A stretch of DNA of 57,309 nucleotides from WO2-35-19 sp964365465. Its GTDB lineage: Bacteria; Patescibacteriota; Minisyncoccia; Phycocordibacterales; WO2-35-19. The stretch lies in the NCBI GenBank assembly GCA_964365465.1, contig CAYIPT010000001.1:1-57309 (forward strand), in the 5' to 3' direction. Made by a program: the position numbers and the translations under genes. The notes below the pieces were generated by a model, which was not told the DNA's origin, did not search any database, and saw only the letters and a program-made list of their open reading frames with translations. This document shows positions 7,902-14,792 of this stretch, in pieces. Position 1 is the stretch's first letter; each line of letters begins with the position of its first letter.

Positions 7902-8609
7902 TCAATGTTTAGAATCTTGACTATGCAAAGTATTAAATTTGATTTCAGCTATTTTCCAATCTTCCTCGTTATCTATATCTTGAGCTTCCGACTCCAGCGC
8001 TTCCAAAGGCATCGTGGATTTCATAAATAAAGTTTTTTGTTTCAAGAAACTTTCGACCTTAAAAAAATAAAATTGGCCGCAATCGTGATAGGCGAGTTCC
8101 AAGTCCTGCGAACGGGTATTGTAATTTTCCGGCCAAAACATTTCCGCCATTCCATCTTCTTTTCTAATCCTAAACGCCCTCTGTATGGGGAAGCCGAATC
8201 TCGTTACCAGCACCACCGAATCGGTGCCGCTGTCCATAAGCATCTGTTTGGCTTTTTGCAATTTTTCGCCTGTGACAAAAACCGCCGTGGGATAAATGCA
8301 ACAGGCGTAATCAAACTCCTTTCCCAGTTTTTTGTACTCCATAATCACTTCTTCCAAAACCGGAGTAGTCGTTACTGTATCGGTTGAATTTTCTTTGGAG
8401 CGTAAAAATGGCACCTTAGCGCCAAAAGATTTTGCTATTTCTGCTATCTCCGTGTCATCCGTGGAAATCATTATCTCATCAAATATGCCACTTTCTTTTG
8501 CTGCATCTATAGAATATTTTATAATAGGTCGCCCAGCAAAATTTTTTATATTTTTTCTGGGGATCCTTTTGCTCCCACCCCTGGCCGGTATCACGGCTAA
8601 AATTTTCAT
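7902..8609 (-). CDS. pseF: Pseudaminic acid cytidylyltransferase
   Basis: 235 residues with the CTP-binding signature IPARGGSKRIPRKNI at 5-19 and the acylneuraminate cytidylyltransferase core (YCCIYPTAVF near 105, DSVVLVTRF). It activates the nonulosonic acid as its CMP sugar for transfer. The start is taken at 8609 rather than at an in-frame ATG further out, because the longer version would read through the terminator at 8626-8664; a TATAAT box lies six bases before the chosen ATG. PseF rather than NeuA or LegF is favoured by length and by the linked PseB, PseC and PseI. Confidence 0.88.
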   Translation of the reverse strand: MKILAVIPARGGSKRIPRKNIKNFAGRPIIKYSIDAAKESGIFDEIMISTDDTEIAEIAKSFGAKVPFLRSKENSTDTVTTTPVLEEVIMEYKKLGKEFDYACCIYPTAVFVTGEKLQKAKQMLMDSGTDSVVLVTRFGFPIQRAFRIRKEDGMAEMFWPENYNTRSQDLELAYHDCGQFYFFKVESFLKQKTLFMKSTMPLEALESEAQDIDNEEDWKIAEIKFNTLHSQDSKH

Positions 8610-8615
8610 ATTAGC

Positions 8616-8621
8616 ATTATA
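8616..8621 (-). promoter_or_regulatory. -10 box of pseF, predicted leaderless
   Basis: Minus strand TATAAT followed by six bases and the ATG of pseF. No convincing -35 box and no Shine-Dalgarno. Confidence 0.5.
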
Positions 8622-8625
8622 ATAC

Positions 8626-8664
8626 CACAAAAATATAGCTCGAGGAAATGCCTTCCCCGAGCTA
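8626..8664 (-). terminator. Terminator of the solitary DMT gene
   Basis: On the minus strand TAGCTCG...CGAGCTA (8636-8664), extended inside by GGAA/TTCC across one mismatch, is followed by TATTTTTG. It lies 11 bases past the stop of the gene at 8676 and isolates it from pseF. Confidence 0.85.
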
Positions 8665-8675
8665 CACAAAACACA

Positions 8676-9572
8676 TCAATTCCCATAACTCACGGCCACC
8701 AGCGCTCCGCCAGCTATGGCAAGGCCGATCAAAAACCAATCAGCCATACGAAAACCTTTCCGCTCATTAAAGATCCAGAGACCGATGAGAGCCGGCAGAA
8801 CCATTTCAGAAACGAGAAAGATCGGCTGGACGATGGTTTGCGGCGCTCGCTCATAGGCCATATAACCAAGCGCCAGCGCAATCATCATCATACTGCCCAT
8901 TATCCCGACATACCCGAAATCCCGCCGCACAAATGGAGGATTGATTTGATGATGATATCTCTTTACATAAACAAAAATGGAAAGAGAACCAACCCAGGCG
9001 CCAGCATACCAGAAACAGACGAAAGTGCTGACTGATATATGCTGGACCCCCCACAATTTCATAAGGAATGTAGCCACCCCCCACACTACGCTGTAAAAAC
9101 CAACATAGAAGTAGAAAGATGCTGGAATCAGACTGTTGCCTGTTTCTGTCTTTTTCCGGTAATCGCGAATTGCAAAGAACACCACAGCCAAAAAGCTTGC
9201 GGCAATTCCGGTTCCACTAAGCAGATTGATAAATCGGCTCTCGTGGAGAATCATGCAACTTAGACTTACAGCAATGACATCGTCAAAAAACGTGAAAAGC
9301 GAGTTCCTGCTCAGGTTGATGCTAATCGCCTTCCACTGGCAATACGCGGCCAAGCCGTTGGCAATTCCCACCCCAAAAATGAACAGGGTGGTCTCGTTAA
9401 ACACCAACTGCCCGCGCCATATTGCCCACAATAGGGCAACCAAAGCGCAAAACGAGAAATTCAGAAAATTGCGCTTCTGGATGGAATGCTTCATTCCAAC
9501 ATGTTTGGAAACCCACGGAAACAGCACATGGGCTGTTAAAACCTTTAAGATTACTGGGATATACCACAACAT
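8676..9572 (-). CDS. EamA-like multidrug/metabolite transporter, solitary
   Basis: 298 residues with about ten membrane segments and the two-repeat EamA pattern; the C-terminal repeat ends RMADWFLIGLAIAGGALVAVSYG, and an ALGYMAYERAPQTIVQPIFLV helix precedes an ERKG cytosolic turn. The cargo is unknown. It is not a close relative of the EamA protein at 4438-5268. It has its own promoter (9596-9624), GGAGGTG before the ATG and a strong terminator, and its codons are richer in G+C than those of the Pse genes on both sides, so it looks like a separate gene placed inside the locus. Confidence 0.7.
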   Translation of the reverse strand: MLWYIPVILKVLTAHVLFPWVSKHVGMKHSIQKRNFLNFSFCALVALLWAIWRGQLVFNETTLFIFGVGIANGLAAYCQWKAISINLSRNSLFTFFDDVIAVSLSCMILHESRFINLLSGTGIAASFLAVVFFAIRDYRKKTETGNSLIPASFYFYVGFYSVVWGVATFLMKLWGVQHISVSTFVCFWYAGAWVGSLSIFVYVKRYHHQINPPFVRRDFGYVGIMGSMMMIALALGYMAYERAPQTIVQPIFLVSEMVLPALIGLWIFNERKGFRMADWFLIGLAIAGGALVAVSYGN

Positions 9573-9595
9573 TTAACACCTCCTTTTCTGACACC

Positions 9596-9624
9596 ATGAT
9601 AGTACGGTCATTAAATAATGTCAA
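9596..9624 (-). promoter_or_regulatory. Sigma70 promoter of the solitary DMT gene
   Basis: Minus strand TTGACA, 17 bases, TATCAT. It is back to back with the plus-strand promoter at 9627-9654, so the two start sites may influence each other. Confidence 0.8.
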
Positions 9625-9626
9625 TG

Positions 9627-9654
9627 TAGACAAATTTGGTGGTATGATTATAAT
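9627..9654 (+). promoter_or_regulatory. Sigma70 promoter of the DUF218 gene
   Basis: TAGACA, 16 bases, TATAAT, then a 19-base stretch with AGGAG (9663-9667) before the ATG at 9674. Confidence 0.75.
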
Positions 9655-9673
9655 TCAATTGTAGGAGAAAGCC

Positions 9674-10222
9674 ATGAAAGAAGAGTTGCTAAAAGAATTT
9701 GAGGATTTATACAAAAATCCGCCAACGGCTCCCAAAGATGCGGATGCTATCATTGTCCTTCAGGGAGCATTGGACCCAAAAGAGGAAGATATTTACCGTG
9801 TGAAGTGTGGGCTAAATATTCTCAATTCTTTGGAACGCTCTGTGCCGGTAATTTTTAGTGGAATTACGGAAAGCCAAGATGAAAAATTGGCATTGATGGA
9901 ACAGCTCGGCTTTCCCAAAGAAATCTGTCATTATCAAGATTGCGGCAAGTTTGGAGTGGCAAACACCAAAACTCAGTTCGAAACCTTAATCTCTGATCCG
10001 CTCACCAAAGATTTTAAGAACTTAGTAATAGTAACAAGCACCTATCACATTCCCAGAGTGAAGAGAGTTGCAGGGAAAATTTTTCCACCAGAAACTCAGT
10101 TTGTAGTAGTTGGAGATCCTGAGGATTGGAAAATTAACAATTCTTTTCTTATGGTGATGGATGAAATTGAGAAAATAATTAAATATTCTGCCAATGGAGA
10201 TATCCTGACTAGTCCGCGTTAA
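9674..10222 (+). CDS. DUF218 (YdcF/SanA/ElyC-like) protein
   Basis: 182 residues. The DUF218 pattern is visible: ADAIIVLQGAL near 24-34, VPVIFSG near 56, NTKTQFETL near 99 and VIVTSTYHIPRVKRVAGKIF near 117-136. Unlike many family members it has no membrane segment, so it should be cytosolic. The family binds nucleotides or acts in envelope integrity and its chemistry is poorly known. The gene is solitary, on the opposite strand to the Pse genes around it, has a Shine-Dalgarno leader, and converges with pseH 11 bases away without an obvious terminator. Confidence 0.75.
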   Translation: MKEELLKEFEDLYKNPPTAPKDADAIIVLQGALDPKEEDIYRVKCGLNILNSLERSVPVIFSGITESQDEKLALMEQLGFPKEICHYQDCGKFGVANTKTQFETLISDPLTKDFKNLVIVTSTYHIPRVKRVAGKIFPPETQFVVVGDPEDWKINNSFLMVMDEIEKIIKYSANGDILTSPR

Positions 10223-10233
10223 AAACAAACTTT

Positions 10234-10665
10234 TTATTTTTCCAAAACCCATTTAGTTAACGAGGCATCTTCCGGAGAAATGCGCCGGAAACCGAGCGAC
10301 TTGGCCATAGCGAGAGACGGCGCGTTGTTCTTTTTTATCTGCGCGCATATATGACCCGACAAACACCCAACTATTTGATTCAGCATCTGTTTGCCATAAC
10401 CTTTGCCGCGAAATTTTGAGTCCACAAGCCAAGATAATTCGCAGCCATTCTCGTCCTTGTCTACTCTGATCATTCCGACTTCTTGCCCGTCAACTTCAGC
10501 CAAATAAATCTGGCGGTTGGGGTTGACAAGCGATTTTTCAAACCAAACCGAGTGTGTTTCCCATGATATGGGATCCATATTTCTGGACTGACGGCGGACT
10601 GATTCCTCGTTTCGCCAGTCAAACAAGGCCTTGCTGTTTTCTTTTTTAGCTAATTTTAAGTTCAT
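10234..10665 (-). CDS. pseH: GNAT acetyltransferase, probable PseH
   Basis: 143 residues with a GNAT core: EVGMIRVD strand near 62-69, acetyl-CoA loop RGKGYGKQML near 86-95, then NNAPSLAMAKSLGF near 114-127. PseH acetylates the 4-amino group of UDP-4-amino-4,6-dideoxy-N-acetyl-altrosamine. Assignment rests on the fold and on the TAATG overlap with pseI: the last base of the pseI stop is the first base of this start, so the two are translationally coupled. Another N-acyltransferase role on the same sugar cannot be excluded. Confidence 0.75.
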   Translation of the reverse strand: MNLKLAKKENSKALFDWRNEESVRRQSRNMDPISWETHSVWFEKSLVNPNRQIYLAEVDGQEVGMIRVDKDENGCELSWLVDSKFRGKGYGKQMLNQIVGCLSGHICAQIKKNNAPSLAMAKSLGFRRISPEDASLTKWVLEK

Positions 10666-11729
10666 TATTTTTCAATAAATTTCCAAGATAAAGGCGTGGC
10701 AAATTTGATATCGGTTTTGGCGTGACGGCCTAAAATATCTTCAAAATATTTGGGTAGCAAACCATAACCAGGCCTTATTGAGTGCACATTATCTTTTGTA
10801 AATTTTTCTCCCTTTTTCATATCTTTGACAACAAACAACGATTTCCTGAAAATAATATTTTCTGATTCTCCTTTCCCCGCTTTGATAAGCGGTTTGCCAA
10901 TCGCCTTTTCAGTTTCTCTGACCGATTTTACCAACTGGCCGAACTCATCTGGTTCAAGCGAGAAAGCGGCATCCGGCCCGCCTTCCTCCCGCGATATGAT
11001 CAGATGCTTTTCAATTATTGAAGCTCCCAGCGCCACAGAGGCGACCGCGGCAGAAATTCCCGAAGAATGATCGGACAGACCCACCACAACATTTAATTTT
11101 TTTGATATTTCCGGGATAGTGGCCAGATTCATTTCTTCCGGCTTGGCTGGATATGAACTGACACAATGCAAAATCGCCACCTCGGGAGCGCCGTTTTCCT
11201 TAAGCGTTTTTACCGCCAACTTTAACTCTTCAAGCGAAGTCATACCGCGCGACATAATAACCGGTTTTTTCGTCTGGCCAATTCTTTTCAAAAGCGGAAT
11301 ATCCACCACTTCAAATGAAGCCACTTTATAAAGCGCGACTTTCATTTTTTCCAAAAAGTCCACGGCAGTATTATCAAAAGGACTTGAAAAACAAATGAGT
11401 CCCCGTTTTTCGGCATACTGTTTTAATTTAGGCTGCCATTCCCAAGGTGTATAAGCCTTCCCATAAAGGTTGTAAAGTGTCTGACCTTTCCACGCCTTAT
11501 TAACTTTGACTTGAAAATATTTATTGTCGGAATTAATTGTTATGGTATCCGGAGTATAAGTTTGCAATTTTACAGCATCAACTCCGGCTTTGGCAGCAGC
11601 GTCAATGATTTCATAAGCTTTATTGATGTCATGATGGTGGTTGCCTGACATCTCGGCAATTATAAAAACCGGTTGGCCTTTACCTATTATTCTTTTTCCT
11701 TTTGGTGTATCTATAGTGATAGATTTCAT
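10665..11729 (-). CDS. pseI: Pseudaminic acid synthase
   Basis: 354 residues. The NeuB-type barrel starts FIIAEMSGNHHHDINKA (near 24-40) and has the PseI-typical LQTYTPDTITI and LYNLYGKAYTPWEW; a SAF/antifreeze-like domain closes the protein (KSLFVVKDMKKGEKF to the end). It condenses phosphoenolpyruvate with 2,4-diacetamido-2,4,6-trideoxy-altrose. The match in motif order to Campylobacter PseI is strong by eye, better than to NeuB or LegI. The first gene of a two-gene unit with pseH; promoter at 11737-11764. Confidence 0.92.
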   Translation of the reverse strand: MKSITIDTPKGKRIIGKGQPVFIIAEMSGNHHHDINKAYEIIDAAAKAGVDAVKLQTYTPDTITINSDNKYFQVKVNKAWKGQTLYNLYGKAYTPWEWQPKLKQYAEKRGLICFSSPFDNTAVDFLEKMKVALYKVASFEVVDIPLLKRIGQTKKPVIMSRGMTSLEELKLAVKTLKENGAPEVAILHCVSSYPAKPEEMNLATIPEISKKLNVVVGLSDHSSGISAAVASVALGASIIEKHLIISREEGGPDAAFSLEPDEFGQLVKSVRETEKAIGKPLIKAGKGESENIIFRKSLFVVKDMKKGEKFTKDNVHSIRPGYGLLPKYFEDILGRHAKTDIKFATPLSWKFIEK

Positions 11730-11736
11730 TGTATAT

Positions 11737-11764
11737 ATACTACCTTATTTTAAACTTTTTTCAA
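11737..11764 (-). promoter_or_regulatory. Promoter of pseI-pseH, predicted leaderless
   Basis: Minus strand TTGAAA (11759-11764), 16 bases, TAGTAT (11737-11742), then seven bases to the ATG at 11729. It stands back to back with the promoter of the plus-strand gene at 11822. Confidence 0.6.
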
Positions 11765-11766
11765 TC

Positions 11767-11795
11767 TTGAGAAAAAATCATATAAATGTTATAAT
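11767..11795 (+). promoter_or_regulatory. Sigma70 promoter of the solitary membrane-protein gene
   Basis: TTGAGA, 17 bases, TATAAT. The leader carries GGAAGG (11808-11813) placed for the ATG at 11822. Confidence 0.8.
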
Positions 11796-11821
11796 ACGCC
11801 ACAGAAAGGAAGGTGTCTACG

Positions 11822-12610
11822 ATGGCAAAAATTAAGAGATTCATCATCATGCTTTACTGGTTTGCGTTGGTTGGCCTAGTAGTTGGCGGATTTGTCGAGT
11901 TGGCATATGGCAAGGGGTTGGCGGGTATTTTCCATCTCGCTTACTGGGCTCCTTCTATTGGCATGCTGGCAGTTATATCGGGTCAAGTAGACCTGCTTGC
12001 ATCAATAGAAAAAGGAAACGAAGTGAACATCAAGGCGAGGTGTCTTGATTTCATTCATTGGCTTTTTCTAATGTTCCTTAACATTGGAGCTTGGTTAATT
12101 GGCGGGACAGCTATTTCTTGGTTTGTCTTGAAAGTTATGCTTCTAGGAATTATCGGCTGGGAAATCGGAGTCGGGGTAAACAGGATTTGGCATCCCACGA
12201 AGAGCGAAAAGATAGCGGGTTTTGTCGCTGTGGTATTTTCGGTGGTGCTTGGAATTAGCGCCGGCTACATCCGATACTTGGACACGAGCGAATTCGGATG
12301 GGGCTGGGTCGTGGAATCATTCACGGCAATTGTCTCTACTCTGATTGTTGCTTGGTGGATTTTGGTAGATCTGACAACAATCTCGAAAAAGGCAATCGGA
12401 TATCCGCGTCGCTTGTTTTTGAAGGGAATTTTCAGCAACTTCCTTATTCTTTGGTTTTGGTTCCATATAATGTATCTGGAAGGCAGTTTCGCTCGTGGTA
12501 CAATTCACCAGTTTGGGCTGACTTTCAATGTAATCGTAGGAAATCTGCTCTATCTTTTTTTCTACGCCACGTACGAGTATCATCACGTGCGACAAAAAAG
12601 GGTTGGGTGA
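11822..12610 (+). CDS. Multi-pass membrane protein of unknown function
   Basis: 262 residues with about eight hydrophobic segments and many Trp/Tyr residues; no family recognised. Short basic loops (for example SKKAIGYPRRLF near 190-202) separate the helices. The ATG at 11822 is preferred over an in-frame GTG nine bases earlier, which lies inside the Shine-Dalgarno sequence. It has its own promoter and terminator, runs against the flanking pseC and pseI, and separates these two genes. It uses more G+C than its neighbours. Whether it has anything to do with pseudaminic acid is unknown. Confidence 0.65.
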   Translation: MAKIKRFIIMLYWFALVGLVVGGFVELAYGKGLAGIFHLAYWAPSIGMLAVISGQVDLLASIEKGNEVNIKARCLDFIHWLFLMFLNIGAWLIGGTAISWFVLKVMLLGIIGWEIGVGVNRIWHPTKSEKIAGFVAVVFSVVLGISAGYIRYLDTSEFGWGWVVESFTAIVSTLIVAWWILVDLTTISKKAIGYPRRLFLKGIFSNFLILWFWFHIMYLEGSFARGTIHQFGLTFNVIVGNLLYLFFYATYEYHHVRQKRVG

Positions 12611-12641
12611 GGAAAAATTTCCTGATCTTTCACGCCTCGAA

Positions 12642-12681
12642 CAGGTGGATGGCTTATGTCATCCACCTGCTTTTGTTTTTT
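12642..12681 (+). terminator. Terminator of the solitary membrane-protein gene
   Basis: CAGGTGGATG (12642-12651), an eight-base loop and CATCCACCTG (12660-12669) give a perfect ten-pair stem followed by CTTTTGTTTTTTT. The stop codon and last residues of pseC on the other strand lie inside it. Confidence 0.9.
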
Positions 12682-13774
12682 TAAAAAAACTTTTTATAAC
12701 TCCACTTACATATTTGACTTTTTTTTGACTGAGGCCGGGAAAACAAGGTAGGGTGATGCAAGAATTTTGATAAATTTCTTCCGCCGGCAATTTTAATTTG
12801 GCATAACCATTATTTCTATAATAAGGGTGCGAGTAAACCGCCGGATAATGAAAATTAACTCCAATGCCGCTATTTCGCATAAAATTATAGAGGGGTAATC
12901 TATCCTCTATTTTTTTTGTTCTAATAACGTAGATATGGCAAGCGGAATTTAGATTAGTTTCCGGAAGAATAATATCTTTACAATCTTTTAAAAATTCCTC
13001 ATACCACGATACAACCTGCTTTCTTTTTTTAATAAATCTATCAATTTTTTTAAGTTGAGTTATACCTAGAGAAGCGGCAATATCGGTCATGCGATAATTA
13101 TAACCAAGCTCAGTCATAACGTTAAAACCTTTGCTGTCTTTGGTAATACCATGACTCCTGAGAAGCAAAAGTTTTTTGTAAAAATTTTTATTGCTAGTAA
13201 GGACTGCCCCGCCTTCGCCAGTGGTAATTGATTTGACCGGATGAAAGCTCATGACTGTCATGTCCGACTTTAGATTTCCAACTTTTACACTTTTATATGA
13301 AGCTCCCAGAGCATGACATGCATCTTCTATAACAATAAGTTTGTATTTTTTTGCGATAGCTATTATTTTGTCCATCTCGCAAGGTGTTCCCGCAAAATGC
13401 ACCGGTACAATGGCTTTAGTTTTTTTGGTTATATATTTTTCAATATCGGATTCAAGAATATTGTAATTATCTTTTCTCACATCGGTGAAAACTGGTTTAG
13501 CACCAAGAACTAAAAGCATGTTTGATGTCGCCACAAAAGTATTTGGGGTAGTGATTACTTCGTCTCCCCTTTTTAGGCCAGCCGTCAAATACGCCAGATG
13601 GAGAGCTGAGGTGCCGCTTGAAACAGCCACGGCGTATTTAGCCCCGCAATATTTTGCGAGTTTTTCCTCAAATTCTTTTATCTTGGGGCCTTGAGTAAGC
13701 CAATCGGATTTTAAAACTCCGACCACTCCTTTTATGTCCTTATTGTCTATGATTTGAGAGCCATACGGAATCAT
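12659..13774 (-). CDS. pseC: UDP-4-amino-4,6-dideoxy-N-acetyl-altrosamine transaminase
   Basis: 371-residue DegT/DnrJ/EryC1 aminotransferase. The PLP lysine is in SFHPVKSITTGEGG near 184; VSSGTSALHLAY (near 51) and EDACHALGASY (near 156) are the other cofactor contacts. PseC transaminates the 4-keto product of PseB. The last residues (TKAGG) and the stop are encoded by the hairpin and T-tract of the neighbour's terminator, so the natural C-terminus near KSFFKK may have been replaced when that gene arrived. pseB lies 10 bases upstream. Confidence 0.9.
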   Translation of the reverse strand: MIPYGSQIIDNKDIKGVVGVLKSDWLTQGPKIKEFEEKLAKYCGAKYAVAVSSGTSALHLAYLTAGLKRGDEVITTPNTFVATSNMLLVLGAKPVFTDVRKDNYNILESDIEKYITKKTKAIVPVHFAGTPCEMDKIIAIAKKYKLIVIEDACHALGASYKSVKVGNLKSDMTVMSFHPVKSITTGEGGAVLTSNKNFYKKLLLLRSHGITKDSKGFNVMTELGYNYRMTDIAASLGITQLKKIDRFIKKRKQVVSWYEEFLKDCKDIILPETNLNSACHIYVIRTKKIEDRLPLYNFMRNSGIGVNFHYPAVYSHPYYRNNGYAKLKLPAEEIYQNSCITLPCFPGLSQKKVKYVSGVIKSFFKKTKAGG

Positions 13775-13784
13775 TGATTTGGGG

Positions 13785-14792
13785 TTACTGTGTAATCATC
13801 CGCTTAAACTGCTCTTTGGTCAGCCATTCCCGATTTGTATCGCTGGTATAACTGAAGTCCTTTGTTAATTTCTTGCCCATACCAAGCAATTTTTTGTAGC
13901 GCTCTTTGATGTTAAAAATATGCTCATTGTGGGGCAGAATGACAAAATAATCCTTCAATTCAAGGGTATATCTGGATTCTTCCGCAGTAAGAAGAACCTC
14001 GTGTATTTTTTCTCCCGGTCTGATTCCGATAAATTTTTTTATCGCTTTGGGAACAAGCGCGTCAAAAAGATCAGTCAGCTTCATGCTTGGCACTTTAGGC
14101 ACAAAAATTTCGCCGCCGGCCATATTTTCCAAAGCAAAAAGAACTAATTTAAAAGTCTGCCCGATATTTATCCAAAATCTGGTCATTTCTTCATGAGTGA
14201 TATGGACGGTATCCTGATTGGCATTTTTTAACAGAACTTCCACCACGCTTCCCCGGCTGCCTATAACATTTCCGTACCGTACACAGCTGAAAGCGGTCTT
14301 GGCGCTGTATGAATTTCCGCTTATCATAAGTTTTTCGGCGCATAATTTTGTGGAACCGTAAAGATTAACTGGCTGAGCCGCTTTGTCGGTGGAGATGAGT
14401 AGCACTTTTTTAACATTCTGGTCAATAGCGGCCTCAATAACATTTTGAGTGCCGAGAACATTGGTCTTGACCGCCTCAAAAGGATTATATTCAAGCATCG
14501 GCACCTGCTTGAGAGCGGCAGCATGAACTACGATATCAACACCGTGAAAAGCGCGTTCCAAACGAGGCAGGTCTCGCACATCTCCTAAAAAAAATCTGGC
14601 TCGCTGATCGGAAATTTCTTTATTCAAATTAAATTGCTTGAGTTCGTCGCGACTAAAAATGATGACTTTTTTCGCTTTGGAGTGGGCAAGAATGTGCTTT
14701 ACAAAACTGCTTCCAAAAGATCCGGTACCACCGGTTACTAATATTGTTTTGTTTTTAAGAAAATCCATTTTTATAGTGTTGCTCTTTTTCAT
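13785..14792 (-). CDS. pseB: UDP-N-acetylglucosamine 4,6-dehydratase (inverting)
   Basis: 335-residue extended SDR. NAD motif GGTGSFGSSF near 21-30, substrate loop ALKQVPMLEYNPFEAVKTNV, and the PseB-type active site STDKAAQPVNLYGSTKL near 135-150 with the Lys and Tyr in place. It starts the pseudaminic acid pathway from UDP-GlcNAc. The start at 14792 overlaps the ABC-transporter stop in an ATGA arrangement; an ATG eight codons in is the alternative. The length fits soluble PseB, not the membrane-bound PglF type. Confidence 0.92.
   Translation of the reverse strand: MKKSNTIKMDFLKNKTILVTGGTGSFGSSFVKHILAHSKAKKVIIFSRDELKQFNLNKEISDQRARFFLGDVRDLPRLERAFHGVDIVVHAAALKQVPMLEYNPFEAVKTNVLGTQNVIEAAIDQNVKKVLLISTDKAAQPVNLYGSTKLCAEKLMISGNSYSAKTAFSCVRYGNVIGSRGSVVEVLLKNANQDTVHITHEEMTRFWINIGQTFKLVLFALENMAGGEIFVPKVPSMKLTDLFDALVPKAIKKFIGIRPGEKIHEVLLTAEESRYTLELKDYFVILPHNEHIFNIKERYKKLLGMGKKLTKDFSYTSDTNREWLTKEQFKRMITQ

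Noticed and set aside
8610..8669. Longer N-terminus for pseF starting at 8669
   Set aside because: It would translate the terminator hairpin at 8626-8664 and the -10 box at 8616-8621; homology to CMP-sugar synthetases begins at MKILAVIPARGG.
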